Shown here in pieces: positions 9,930 to 21,891 of a stretch of 64,000 bases of DNA. The stretch comes from Bidens hawaiensis (lineage: Eukaryota; Streptophyta; Magnoliopsida; Asterales; Asteraceae). The notes beneath the pieces are model-generated. The model had not been told where the DNA came from. It worked only from the letters and a program-made list of their open reading frames with translations, and made no database searches. The position numbers and the translations under genes are program-made. The first letter of the stretch is position 1. Every line of letters begins with the position of its first letter. Location of the stretch: contig JAIQDT010001653.1 of NCBI GenBank assembly GCA_021521415.1, positions 124,001 to 188,000 on the forward strand, in the 5' to 3' direction.

Positions 9930-11409
9930 TACGACTAAGAACATCGGCCACGACATTCGCTTTCCCGGGGTGGTAGCGAATTTCGCAATCATAATCGCTT
10001 AACAATTCGGCCCGTCGTCTTTGTCTCATATTGAGGTCCTTTTGGTCGAAAATGTGTTGTAAACTTTTATGGTCGATGAAGACCAAACATTTCATGCCGT
10101 AACGGTAGTGCCTCTAAAATTTCAAGGCGAACACGACCATACCAAGTTCGAGGTCGTGAGTCTTGTAATTTCTCTCATGCACCTTGAGTTGACGCGAAGC
10201 GTAAGCAATGACCTTATCTCGTTGCATAAGAACACAACCAAGACCTTGAATATAAGCGTCCCAAAAGGCTACAAAATCGTCGTTGCCCTTGGGAAGAGAA
10301 AGGATTGGAGCATTGCAAAGCATGTCCTTAAGATTTTGAAACACTACCTCTTGATTGGAACCCATTCGTAAACTTTCCCTTTGTGGGTTAGTGCGGTAAG
10401 GGGTGAAGCAATCTTCGAATAGTTGCGGATAAAGCGACGGTAATACCCCGCTAAACCAAGAAATGAACGAACTTCCGTTGGAGAGGACGGGGTCACCCAT
10501 TTTTAACGGCCAAAATCTTAGCGGGGTCAACGTGAATACCCTTGTCGTTAACGATGTGGCCGAAGAATTGAAATTGCTTTAGCCAAAATTCGCATTTGGA
10601 GAACTTAGCATAAAGTTGTTCCTTTCGTAACAAGTCGAGAATGGCGCGCAAATGGTCTTTGTGCTCGGTTTTGGATTTAAAGTATATCAAGATATCGTCG
10701 ATGAAAACATTCACGAACTTGTCAAGGTAGGGTTTAGAAACACGATTCATAAGGTCCATGAAAACGGCAGAAGCATTAGCCAACCCAAAAGGCATAACTC
10801 GGAACTCAAAGTGGCCATAACGAGTACGGAAGGCGGTTTTGGGTATGTCATCTTTGTTGACACGGAGTTGGTGATAACCCGAACGGTGATCAATCTTAGA
10901 GAAACATGCGGATCCTTGGAGTTTATCGAAAAGATCATCAATACGTGGAAGGGGATAACGATTCTTGATAGTAAGCTTGTTGAGCTCACGATAATCGATA
11001 CACATAAAAAGAGTACCGTCTTTATTCTTAACAAACAAGACGGATGCGCCCCATGGAGACGAACTTGGGCGAATGAAACCCTTGTCTGTAAGTTCTTGGA
11101 TTTGGTTGGAGAGTTCTTGCATTTCAGAAGGTGCAAAACGGTAAGGTGCTTTGGCTACAGGGTTTGCTCCGGGTACAAGATCAATACGGAACTCCACTTG
11201 ATGGATAGGAGGGAGTCCAGAAACATCATCGGGAAAGACTTTGGGGAAGTCGCGGACAATCGGGATGTCAGAAAGTTTTTTTTCTTCATCGGATTTTGTG
11301 GTGACGTGGGCTAAGAAGGCGACATACTTCTTGCGTAAGTAACGTTGGGCTTCGAGGCATGACATGAGGTTTAGCTTTGAGAAGGGTCTTTCTCCTGGAG
11401 CATTTAAAA
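9930..11409 (-). pseudogene. Reverse transcriptase and RNase H, decayed
   Basis: The RT is readable from [15 protein letters not shown] through [27 protein letters not shown] and the catalytic VFIDDIL at about 10694-10708 to [14 protein letters not shown]. The two active-site Asp and the earlier Asp of KID are kept, but the usual Leu after KID is His. The frame breaks near 10500. RNase H then runs from about 10300 to 9930 with [30 protein letters not shown] and [10 protein letters not shown] (usually TDHKSLQ), again split between frames. Together they would convert element RNA to DNA. Not functional as it stands. Confidence 0.9.
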
Positions 11410-11769
11410 TCATGCCCCCATCGATAGGGATTCGAATGAGTTTCTCGAAACATAAAATTTCGCCATGGTGGAGAGAGAGCCAATCCATACCAATGATAAC
11501 GTCGAAGCTACCCATTTGCATAGGGATAAGGTCGAGTTTTGTCCATTAAGAGTAATCGTGCAATTTCGAATGACAGAGTCAATAGTGATCGAACTACCGT
11601 TGGCTATCTCTACCGTGAAGGGCTTAGATAATTTACTACGTGGCACATCAAGTATGTATTCAAAATCAAAGGAAATAAAGCTCCTATCGGCTCCCAAATC
11701 AAATGGTACCGAAGCATGGTGTTTATAAACTACGAACGTACCGTTCACCACGTCATTCGAGTTTCGAGC
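11410..11769 (-). pseudogene. Aspartic protease, decayed
   Basis: A retropepsin-like region follows gag: NDVVNGTF, then VPFDLGADRSF at about 11689-11705, where family members have DTGA or DSGA. The change to DLGA removes the Ser/Thr next to the catalytic Asp. The text continues VPRSKLSKPF and VEIANGSSITID, then a frameshift near 11520-11530 moves into the frame with [10 protein letters not shown]. The protease would cut the Gag-Pol polyprotein. Confidence 0.82.
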
Positions 11770-13152
11770 TTGATGAGCATTGATGGTGAAAGCTTGTCCT
11801 TGAGTTCCTCGAGGTGCTTGGGTTTGAGAAGTTGAAGCTTGAGGTGTTGTAGCTTGATAGGCTTGCATGACCATGGGTTGAGGTTGAAGAGTTGGAGAAG
11901 CCATGAGTTGGGATACATGGGGTTGGTAAGCTTGCACTTGATAGGCTAGGGAGGTGTAGTATGGTTGTGGTGCAACATAGGCTTGGTGGACTTGAGAGAG
12001 TCGAGGACACGCATTACGGAGGTGATTTGGGTCACCACAATTGTAGTAAGCTCTAACGGGGTTAATGATTGGAGCACGAGTGAAGGCTCGGTTGGGTTGG
12101 TTTGTCGGTGCGAGCCGCGGTGGAGCGGCTTGCACATGAGGTGCTTCTCGACAATATTGGGTGAGGTAGCCGAATCAGTGGCAATTGGTGCACACTCGAC
12201 AAGTGGCTTGGTCCGGGTGGTGGCGTTGGCAAGTATTGCAATACGGGTGTGGGCCGGTATAAGGCTTCTTGTTTGGAGGGGCTTGTTGGGCTTGTGGTTG
12301 GGCTAATACATAATTTTGGGAGTTGGGTTTTCTCTTGTTGTTGGGGTAGTGGGATGAGTTGTTGTGGTTGTTATTCTTGGAGGATTCAGGCTTAGATTCC
12401 TTAGTGGGCTCAGGTGTGGGCTTATCATTGGGTTTCTTAGAACTCGTCCGCGTCAAGGTCCCGGCCTAAACGTGATTCTCGGTGAGGGTACCGGCTAGGG
12501 TGATGGCATCATGGAGAGTTTGAGCGTCACGATTTAGGACAGAATCTTGGATTTGCATAGGCAAACCCGAGATGTACTTTTCCATTGAACGTTCAAGGGG
12601 AGTGACCATGTGGGGGATGAGAAGGCTTAGTTCATGGAAACGATCATTGTATATGGTGTCATTACCACTTTCTTGTTTCAAATACCAAAACTCCTCTTCC
12701 AATTTCCGAAGCTCATGTTTCGGGCAAAACTTCTTGAGCATGAGTTTCTTAAGGTCATCCCATGACAAGGTCATGGCAACCTCAGCGCCAAGCGTGCGCT
12801 TCTCACCGTTCCACCAATTGAGGGAATTCTTCTTGAGTACGCTAGAGGCGTAAGTGGTTTTCTTGTCCTCGGGACATTCACAATGGAGGAACACGCTCTC
12901 CATTTCTTCGAACCATTGGAGGAGAATAGTAGCACCATCCATAACGAAGTATTCGGGCGGGTTGGCACTCTTGAATTGTTTGAGGGAGTAAGCAATTGGG
13001 TTCGGAGTTGTGGATGATGTAGGAGTATTCACAGTTTGCAATTGAGAGATGATCGCTGGGAGGGCTTCCACGATGCCCTTAGCAATGCGGGTTGACATGC
13101 TGCGGCCAGAGTTACTGGTGCGACGGTTACGGTTGAGGAGGCGAGAAGACAT
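11770..13152 (-). pseudogene. gag: gag of the Tekay-type element, with in-frame stops
   Basis: The ATG at 13152 (MSSRLLNRN) opens a reading frame with the gag core (LLQWFEEMES, SLNWWNGEK, KKFCPKHELRKLEEEFW, YNDRFHEL, LPMQIQDS). Two single-base stops interrupt it: TAG near 12466 where homologues have AAG (Lys), and TGA near 12175 where CGA (Arg) is expected. The Cys/His array (CNTCQRHH, CRVCTNCH) is followed by YYNCGDPNHLRNAC, in which the first zinc Cys has become Tyr. Removing the stops leaves one frame down to the protease, so the inactivation is by point mutations. Confidence 0.9.
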
Positions 13153-13994
13153 ACTGCAAGGGTAAAAGGTGTAAAGTTCGTAAAACTCGGGTAAAGGTCA
13201 CAAGTATAGAAATTGACGAAATATAGTAATTGTGCATTGAGGTTGGGATTGTGTTTGAGGTTGAGAATTTCATTACTTAGGGAAAGTTTTAATTATACAA
13301 GTCTTGTCATTATTAATATTATGAAAACATATCTTAAAATGTAAATGAATTCATTTGTTGGTTAGGGATTCATGAATCACCATGGGTCCTTCCTACAAAA
13401 TGAAAAACATTGAAAACTCAAATAAAATCATTTAAATTCGAATTGAGGGGCGTGAAGTAGACGGTTGAAGTAATTCGGGAATCACCCCGTATTTACACAC
13501 TTCTCCCATCAAATTCAACAAAACACGTTTGATACAATGAGGGTAGTAGATTCGGGTACGTTTGGTGTGATATGCTTTGGCCTAATAAGTTCCACACCCT
13601 TACCGAACACTCCAGAAAGGCAACCAGGTCTTGCGGTTGATTGAGATTTATGCGCGTTGCACTTCCTTAGGCTCGCAAGACTTGGTGTCAAGGGTTCGGT
13701 GAACAAGTGTGTCCATCTTATAGTTACCACATATCCGTCCCACGAATCATACTCAAGGAAAGGGGAGTGAAAAGACGGGATTTCTTAAGGAATTTCATTT
13801 TTTTTAAATCGTCCTAAAGTTTTGAAAACAATTTTGAGAGTGAGGCATAGCCTCGAATTAATATGATGAACAATATAAATATTCTAAGCTATGTAAAAAA
13901 ATTTAAACAAGTAGGGTGCACGTATAGGAACACGTATGGGGACCCTAAGCATGCTACTAGGTTGTTACGTCTAACCACCTATCTTATAGCCTTC
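13153..13994 (-). other. 5' leader of the Tekay-type element
   Basis: 842 bp between the primer site and the gag ATG, non-coding, where RNA packaging signals of such elements usually lie. The short open frames here show no domain. The first ~100 bases next to the PBS resemble the leaders near 34150 and 51660. Confidence 0.65.
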
Positions 13995-14007
13995 GGCTCT
14001 GATACCA
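13995..14007 (-). promoter_or_regulatory. Primer binding site, tRNA-iMet
   Basis: On the - strand TGGTATCAGAGCC, 3 nt inside the 5' LTR end. It is complementary to the 3' end of plant initiator tRNA-Met and primes minus-strand DNA synthesis. Confidence 0.92.
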
Positions 14008-14010
14008 ATC

Positions 14011-16084
14011 TGTCACACCCCAACCTACGGCAGAACATGCCGGGGCGCGACAATATTGTATCATAGCTCAGAAGACACTAAGTAAAATACACGTGCCAAT
14101 ATCCAAATTATCCATCTATATATCAAATTTCAAAAGCACATACATTGTCTCAAAAATACCGTTACATATAAATATTTAAAACATAAATGACTTAAAGAAA
14201 ATGTGTTCTTCATTCATCAAAGCAACCTAAGGTATCATCTAACTTCAATACTTGATTCATCCAATAAAGCTACCTGCGTCATGCGTGAAAATATATATTT
14301 TTGTCAACATAACGTTGAGCAAGTAAACCACAGTTTTTGAGTATATATAATAATAAAAGGACAATTCTATGCAATAATCGTACATTACTAAAGCTAGTAA
14401 CAATAAATAAAAGTTGTCTTTTCAACCGAATCGCATTGATAACGGTTTACTTCGACGGCGTATAATCATACTAATGAGGATGAGGATGAGGATGAGGTAC
14501 CAACCCCCATAAATAAAACACATAGTCATATTTGCACGTAACAACTAACCGAGCAATTTCAATTATGCATATAACGGAATTGTAGTGAAAACAATAAGTT
14601 GATTTTGAACGCATAACGCCCCCAAAATTGTAAAGCGGTAAAAAGGGGAATGTGAATTTACTTATCTTATCGGGTTGGATTAACGAGGACGAGATAATAC
14701 AATTATGATGAGAGAGGTTGGATTCCACGTGGTTTACCGACAATGATTCCTATTTATATAAAATCGTGTTAAGAAACTATAACGAATTGGAAAAGGAGTA
14801 TATGACGGACTCGGGTCTCGTTAAGTTAGGACATTATTATTTTAACTGTTAGGGTGCATTATTATTATTATTATTATTATTAGAAGGTTGAATAAAATAA
14901 CAATTATTAGGTATGATAGCGTATATTAACGGAAACGTTAGACGAAAAGACATATCTGAACATCTAACATAGATCGGTTTATTAAGCGAGTGTTAAAAGT
15001 TTAGTTTCTTTTTCCTTGTATACGTGTGAGTGTGAGTGTGAGTGTGAGTGTGAGTGTGAGTGTGAGTGTGAGTGTGAGTGTGTGTGTGTGTGTACGTAAT
15101 AGAAATGGGGTTTTTAAGGTTCGGTCCTTTTTTATAAGATTATAATTATTAGGTGATAATAATGTGTGATAAAGGTAATAGAAGAAAAAAGAAAAAAAAG
15201 GTTTTTAAAAAATATACCAAACCACGTCCAAGGGGGTTCGAACCCGCGCCTAGCCGAGTCTGAGTGTTTTAAAAAAACACTGGTGCCTTAACTTGTGAAA
15301 TATGTCGAGTTGCAAACATTAAACACAGATTTAAAACATGAACCTAATTCATAGATAAACCCTAGATCTAAATCCATCCAATTGATCAACAAATACCCTC
15401 TGTTAATTGAAATTGACAAAGGGCTTTCACTAAGCGATAAATTCCGAACTCAAAGCAAATAAAAAGTACCTTAATTAAACACGAAATTGAATAAGATTCA
15501 AGGTTAGGGTTTGCGGCTCTAGCATGACTTCGAATTTGATCTTACGCTGCTTATGTGTTGAAATTAAGTTAGGGGTTTGCGTTGACTAATGGTAGAGGTG
15601 GTGTGTGCACATTTAATTGAAATATAAGTGAGTATTTAAAGTGTTACAAGGACGATTAGGTCGCGGCTCAAGGATTACTGGATTCGTTGTCAACTATATA
15701 TTGTTTATCAAGATTAGAGTGTCGGTTAAACTAGTTTTTGGTCAACCATTGATTTGGCAAGATAAATTTCGTTAATCATGCCCGAAAATTAAGGTCCAAG
15801 AAAGGTGGTGGTGGGGTCGACGGCTGGTGAGGGTGGTGAAGAGGAGGGAAAAATTTGCTTTGTTATTTTGCAGGTTGGTCCCTTGTCTTTGGCGTTGGAT
15901 GCAAAGGTGAATTAAAGTTAATTAAGGGGTGTTTTGTATATGTCCCATAGTTATAATCAATTATATAAAAAGGAAATAAAAAATATTAAACAAATATGGA
16001 CTTTATTGATAGAATACCCGAACCCGAACCTGGGTCGGGTAATGATTACAAATTCGAAAGATACAAAAAACCCGAAATGTGACA
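14011..16084 (-). repeat. 5' LTR of the Tekay-type element
   Basis: 2,074 bp, collinear with 6340-8405. The palindrome here is GTATAATCATAC (14460-14471, one change) and the U5 hairpin CGGCA-GAACA-TGCCG is at 14028-14042. The microsatellite is (TGTGAG)n at about 15025-15093. The promoter TATA box seen as CTATAAATAC in the other LTR reads CTTTAAATAC here (about 15631-15640), which may weaken transcription. A GGTTCGAACCC motif lies at 15235-15245. Confidence 0.92.
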
Positions 16085-16189
16085 CGAATCATCATCGAAT
16101 AAGGTCATGATAAATAAAGAAGTCGAACCATTCGTATTTAACAACCATAAAAACATCATCAAAATCAAGTAAAAAATCAATAAATGCAA

Positions 16190-16430
16190 CCTTATCTTCT
16201 TGAAATTCGAATACATGCTGCAAGGCAGTCTCTACGACCATATGGTTCACCGAACAAAACCATTATTGATAACCAAGGTTATATGAGTGTGCTATCAAAT
16301 CTTTAAAGGTTTTGGATGCATGAACCGCAACAGCTACATTCACCATGACCTAAAGTCGACGAATATTCTAGTTTCCAATTTCCTAGTGAAGTTCGGTGAT
16401 TTTGGTTCTTTATGTGTATCAAATTATACA
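16190..16430 (+). pseudogene. Receptor-like protein kinase fragment
   Basis: Conceptual reading gives LKFEYMLQGSLYDH (kinase hinge, usually LVYEYMPNGSL), then a stop, then the catalytic loop YIHHDLKSTNILV (usually H-R-D-L-K-x-x-N) and KFGDFGS (the DFG motif). The Arg before Asp in the HRD loop is His, the upstream lobes are missing, and a stop sits at about 16285. After DFGS the similarity is lost. It is a short degraded piece of a plant RLK/Pelle kinase; no other exon was found nearby. Confidence 0.7.
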
Positions 16431-17636
16431 CATCTTTTATTTCACTTATCCCCGATCTCATACACTTTTCGTAACAAAATATGTTGTGCCTAATACTAAA
16501 TTGATTGTAACATGGATTTGTAGGTTTGAGGAACGAATTGATCCAAATAAACGAGAAATGATGTCAAAACCGACCAATTCAAAAACCGAACGAAAATGAC
16601 AATGAGCAACAAGGTCCGATAAGGGAATGAAGCAACTTGGTACGATAAAAGGGTGACGAACAAACGAAAGAAGGAACGAATCTGGAGAAAACGAAGATCA
16701 AAAGACGACTCAAGACCGAGATAAAAATAATAACGGAATTCTAAAAAACCTTAAGAGCTATAAAGACATTGTTAACTATATCATACGACTCATAAAGATT
16801 GCCAGAAAAAGCATTAATTAGGAAACAAGGAATTCGGAGTAGGTTTCGTACCTAGAGAGGCTAGACTTGAGACTTATATGTCATAAATAACCTTATGTAA
16901 GGCATGATTAACAGTTGTTGCCGACGCAAATATTTTCTGAAACTTTGGACTGAAAATAACAAGATCTCTGAAAGTGACATTTATGGGTCATAAAGACACC
17001 TTACGACCTGACCGTAGGAAACACGTACCGTAGAACCTAGAGCTAAAATCAAGATTTCTGAAAAAGTGACCTTTATGTGCCGTAAAGACGCTGTTCACAA
17101 CCTTACGACCATAAGTCTTTCATAACTCACTTGTATATACCAGCTCGTGTTTCAGCAGAGAAGACACTCAATTCTTATAAAAAAATAATTAGTTTCTTAA
17201 ATTTTTTCTAGCTTCATTTACAAAGTCATTAGGGAGGTTCCAAGAGTCTCAAGGAGATTCAACATTTCTCCGGTGTTCCGAAGTTCTTCCCGAACGTCGT
17301 AAGAGTCAAATGACTCTACTTTGTACGCGAGACTCAAAATCTCATGCTAAAGAGTATGGAGGTTCGAGTTCACTTCAAAGCATAATATTGAGAATACTCA
17401 TTCGATGAGCAATTCAATAAGAGGGCTTCATTATATCTATGAGTACGCTAGTCTAATAAATATTGATTTTGACACCAGGTTTCTATTTTGTACTTTTGAT
17501 TTGAATGTGAATCTATTATTTGGCATGGTGAGCGGTGTAAAGACCCTGCTACAGGGTGATTTTGATCTGCACGAAAGGAGGGGAAGTGTTCTTGCCGATA
17601 CTGATGCGGCACCACCCACTTCGTCCACCCTTAGGC
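16431..17636. other. Unassigned intergenic sequence
   Basis: No gene is supported. Around 16920-17120 two similar passages share GTGACMTTTATG and GTAAAGACRC motifs and ACCTTACGACC, suggesting an old internal duplication or a retroelement LTR remnant. 17270-17400 has TCTCCGGTGTTCCG-like GC-richer text. Nothing identifiable. Confidence 0.3.
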
Positions 17637-17639
17637 TAA

Positions 17640-19444
17640 GGGGTATACACCCCTCAACACCATTCCCCTCATTTGCCACGTCATCCCCCCCTCCCCCATT
17701 ATTCAACATCACTCTTCAACACCATTCAACCAAGGAAATACACTACTCTCCATCATTCTCCACCATTCTCCATTTTTATTTTTTTAATTTATATAATATT
17801 CAAACATTAATTATTAAATTTAAACTTAAAACATTACAAATAACATTATCAAATAAACTTAAACTAAAAAAAATAACTAAAAAAATATATAGTCTTCATC
17901 GTCCATAAGAGACCATATATGTTCAAACAAGTCCGAATGTTACGCGTCATGTGTATCTTGATTTTCCAAAGCCAATCGATTATATTATCTATGTTTCGTC
18001 AACCGGTTGATATTGTACGTTGTCTTCATCTTCATTGTACTCGCAAATCGCACATCCATCATCTTCAATAATCATGTTATGCAAAATACATATTGCATAC
18101 ATCATCCGCCTAATTTTTTTGGCGTCCATGCTCGTGTTGGGTTGGCCACTACATGCCACTTTCTTTTTGTGACACTGAAACATCTTTTAATATCTTTTCT
18201 TGCCGCCTCTTGAGCTCCCTTAAATTTCTTTCGTTTTTCATCTTGTGGGCACATGAAGGATTTCAAAAACATGGACCACGACGTATATATCCCGTCACCA
18301 AGATAATACATGTGCTTGTATTCGATTCCTGAAACATAAAAACCTGAATCCGGCATCGTACATTCTAGTATGTTATTGTAAACCCTGACTGATGGAGGAT
18401 CGTTAAATCATCATTTGTACCCGCAACACCAAAGAAGGCATGCCAAATCCATAAATCTTGTGAAGCAACTGCTTGCAAGGATATAGTCGGGTGTGCATGA
18501 TCACCTCGCATGTATTGACCGCACCAAGCATTTGGGCAGTTTGCCCACTCCTAATGCATACAATCAATACTACCAAGCATCCCGTGAAATCTATGTTTTG
18601 TTTCATGCCATTCATATAATTTTTGAATATCACTCCAAGTAGGGCTACGTAAATATATTTTTCTATATAACTTAATAATATTTTTGGTAAACTTGTAAAC
18701 GCTATAGCGTACCGTTCTTTTGGACACTTGAAGATACTCGTTCAAAGCACATGAATCGTGTCGTATGCTATATGTTGGATCGCTACAGTGCACTTTTGTA
18801 GTGGAGTAAAACCTCTTCTCCCTCTCCCATCCGAACGTAACTCAAACCATGGATCCGTTCTCACTATATCATCGACTATTCTTTGAAATAGGCGTTTACT
18901 CATTCGAAAGCGCCACCTATAATCTTTGCATGTGTAAGTTGCGTTTTCGACAAAGTAGTCGGCTACCAAATGGTCGTGTGCACCTTTACAATCTCGATTC
19001 AACCGAGCTTTTCTTGTGAGACGAGGCGATGTTTGGTCGTCACCAAATAAAACATGTTTGATCGTAAACTCCCATTGCATATAGAAAAAAAAAATATGTA
19101 TCGTCGGACGAAGAAGAATCATTCATTTTGATTTTTTGGGTTGAAATTATATGGTTTTGGTTAAAATATGTAGAAATGGTTTGAGAATAGTTGAAATGGT
19201 TTGAGATTGGTTGGAATGGTTTGAAATGGTTTAAATGGTTTTTAAAATATAATAAAATCAATTTTTTTTTTAATTTTACTGTTGCCAATGGTCAAATGAG
19301 CCCCACAAGAAACCGTCACTGACGTGACTGACCATCCTCAGTGAGGTCAGGTCACGCGTGACTAAAAGGAGGGCGGCGGGCGAGGCAGTGTTTGCGTGAG
19401 ACGGGTGATGGGATCAGTGGAGGTTGTCCACTGATGTATACCCC
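17640..19444 (-). mobile_element. PIF/Harbinger DNA transposon, inactive
   Basis: Ends are GGGGTATACA (from 17640) and TGTATACCCC (to 19444), perfect 10-bp inverted termini. TAA lies to the left and TTAA to the right, consistent with the 3-bp TWA target duplication of this superfamily (one base of slippage needed). Inside, on the - strand, is a damaged HARBI1-like transposase; the partner Myb-like ORF of autonomous PIF elements is absent. It lies in the spacer between two large insertions. Confidence 0.82.
17989..19122 (-). pseudogene. PIF/Harbinger transposase (HARBI1-like DDE_Tnp_4), broken
   Basis: The N-terminal helix region includes RRFRMS-like text (YRWRFRMSKRLFQRIVDDI) and GFTPLQKCTVAI. 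The DDE core shows GSIDCMH (first Asp) followed by a TAG where Trp is usual, then CPNAWCGQYMRGDH, PTISLQAVASQDLWIWH, AFFGVAGTNDDL and YLGDGIYTSW (second Asp). The third block reads ARKDIKRCF, where relatives have a Glu (VERAF-like), so the catalytic Glu is Lys. At least two frameshifts and three stops are present. The end is KLGGMMYAICILHNMIIED-like. Related domesticated proteins (ALP1-like) exist, but the lesions rule that out here. Confidence 0.88.
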
Positions 19445-19447
19445 TTA

Positions 19448-19741
19448 ACCTTATGAGGATTGAAAGGCCATAAAACATTTGTCTTTTTTAACTTAGGACA
19501 AACTCACGAAATCATTATATTCTTAACCTGATGAACATAATAAGTATGTATCATGATTAACCTTACTTGAAGCCATTATATTAAATGTTGTGTGAAATTT
19601 ATGTTACACCAATTATATAGAAATCATATTAGCAATCATAGCATCAAATCTAAATCTAAATCTAAATCTAAATAAACACTACATAAATATCAACATGTTA
19701 GCTTGAAAAAGTGAAGAAGAAAACTCATATAACTATTAATG

Positions 19742-19788
<47 letters not shown>

Positions 19789-20529
19789 TAAGTTTTAAAT
19801 TGACTTGTTTGTCACATATCCAATATTTACTTCATTCTTTATTCGATATACACACAAAATAAAATGAGCCAAGTTATTACGTAATCAATTCAATAGGAGC
19901 CAAATAGATCTGTATTGATAAGATGTTTAGACAGTGCTGACCAAATATATATAACAGAATTATCTGACTATAAAATTGTTTTATGGATTACACTTAAAAA
20001 AACATGTACACATGTATACGTGATTGTGATCATCTTTATAATTAATCTGATAATAGGAAAAAGAAAAGCCATGTTATAAGAAAAAACTTTGTTTAAAACT
20101 TTAAATTCCACTGACTGAAACACCCTACCACCATCATCAAAAAGGAAAAGAACATGTTAATAGCCTTTGAATTAGTTCAAGGACTTTAATTTCCACTCAA
20201 GCATTTTTAATGTTTTATATCTTAACTTTTTTTCTTAAATAGCTTGTTGTGAAAGCTAGGTAATTCCTTTTTAAACAACTCCAAGTAAACCTTTTAAGTA
20301 TTCTTTTGATTGACGTGGGGGCTATTTAATATGTAACTTGTTGCATTTGCACACGATTCATATGTTTGTCTAATAAACTTTTTTTCCAATTATGTGCCTA
20401 CCAAAAGAGCCCACAATAGAGTGGATACATAGTTACATTTTATCAATATAATACTAGTATATTTAAGGAAATTTCAAAAGGACAACAATAGACTTGACTT
20501 TTTTGTAAAAGAAAAGGGAAAAATCCATT
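19448..20529. other. AT-rich spacer
   Basis: No gene seen. It contains an AAATCT tandem run near 19648-19672 and an (ATT)n microsatellite at about 19746-19789. Many short direct matches to plant non-coding sequence are likely but none is identifiable. Confidence 0.4.
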
Positions 20530-21795
20530 ATCAAGTAGTTAAAAATAAGGGGAAAAATGGTAAATATAGAATTTCCATAAATTTCATGAGGCATTTCATC
20601 ATATGAGACCTTTAGGAGATATTGTTTCAATCATTTCTTACTTTTATCTTTATAAGATTTGTGTACACGTATCCAATTAGTTCATTGGTATTATATTTAC
20701 CCATCACCTTCAACTCATTATTTTATAGACGTTATGATAGAGATATCCATGTCGTTTTCTAAACAAAGAGCGAGGAAATAACTGAGAACGACTCATTCTT
20801 TTAAAAAAACTAGAACTTAACTTTTAAATTTAGAGATCTTTTAGTTAAAAGCAACTTTTCTTTTAAACTTTAACTTAGAGAAACTCCGTTGTTCAAAAAC
20901 AACCAATACATCAATAGTAAACCTGAGTGAGTAGCAAGATCATAAACTTTATCCAAGAATTATTGGCATTTATTTGATGTTGATCATTAACAACAATTCG
21001 TTTCATCAGCAACGAAGCAACACATGCTATCAACTTATTTGCATCACACATAATTCAACTTGGCATAAAATATTTTAAATCAAATTAACAAAAAGCTAAT
21101 AGATATATAACTTAACGTTCTTGTTTTCTCTCTTCATCCTTTCCTTATCCACCTTCACCAAATTCTTTTCAATTTTTTCTAATTATGAATTTATCCACCT
21201 AAAACTTCAGACTTTGCAGTTGTCATTTTTAGAGAGAGAAAACACCATACAACTAGACCATTAAGTTATCGGTTGCATTCTTTTCAATTATTATGCATAT
21301 CTAACGTTGTGAATTTGAGGAATTTTCAAATTAAAGAGTCGATGATGCTTAAAAATGACGATTATGTTTCATGTACACTTAACTATACTTTTGATGTTTT
21401 TGAAATATGTAGCATGAGATGAATGCACCGCACCATCTGTTCAATAAACTTTCAACAAACTATAGAATGAAAAACTTTATGATTCGAAATTTCAGCCATT
21501 CATCACCTAAATTGTTTAAAGCTCGATACAAAAATTGGTTACAAATTTTATTAAATACTTTTCTACCATAACTAAATTTATATACATCACATTATATGTC
21601 TAGCTAGCATGCCATTTGGTTCAAAACTAGATTAGATTATAGAAGGACTGAATATGCCATGGCAAATAGTTAAGGGACTTGTATATCATGTATATTAAAT
21701 TATGATATATTTGGCGCCAATTAGTTTCAAACTTTCAATCAATATTAAAGCTTACAACAGCTAGCTGATCAATTCACTCGAACCAGACCAAAATG

Positions 21796-21891
21796 TTAAT
21801 GACCAGGTTCTTCGCCGCAGTGTGGAGTCCCCGGAGCGGTGATTCTTTGATGCGTTTCGAGAGAAAATAGCTGCTGCTCGTTGAAATCCGT
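21796..21891 (-). CDS. Short conserved reading-frame end, unknown (copy A)
   Basis: The - strand reads TDFNEQQLFSLETHQRI, then TAPGTPHC and GEEPGH before TAA at 21796-21798. The homologous stretch in unit B (55570-55665) reads the same way and starts with ATG where this copy has ACG. The frame is kept in both copies despite about 15 base differences, and the stop is at the same codon. The frame here extends upstream to an ATG at 21990. It could be the last exon of a lost gene or a small peptide. The Pro-Gly-rich tail ending in Gly-His recalls CEP/PIP-type secreted peptides, but no signal peptide is visible, so no function is assigned. Confidence 0.25.
   Translation of the reverse strand, partial: TDFNEQQLFSLETHQRITAPGTPHCGEEPGH

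Larger units (their letters stand above)
6340..16084 (-). mobile_element. Ty3/gypsy retrotransposon, Tekay-type chromovirus, near complete
   Basis: 9,745 bp on the - strand. The 5' LTR is 14011-16084, followed by PBS, gag, PR, RT, RH, IN with a chromodomain, PPT, and the 3' LTR at 6340-8405. The 5-bp flanks are TGAAT (6335-6339) and CGAAT (16085-16089), identical except for a C/T difference at what was probably a CpG. Both LTRs are present and very similar, so the insertion is not ancient, yet every protein domain carries stops or frameshifts. The C-terminal chromodomain, tRNA-iMet primer site and 2-kb LTRs fit Tekay/Del. Confidence 0.92.

Noticed and set aside
10652..11314. Long + strand ORF of 220 codons
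   Set aside because: Antisense shadow of the conserved reverse transcriptase on the - strand.
13995..14007. tRNA-Met fragment
   Set aside because: It is the retrotransposon primer site (3 nt inside the LTR), complementary to tRNA-iMet, not a gene.
16287..16599. Kinase gene candidate
   Set aside because: Only the catalytic loop and DFG region remain, with an upstream stop and no other exon nearby.
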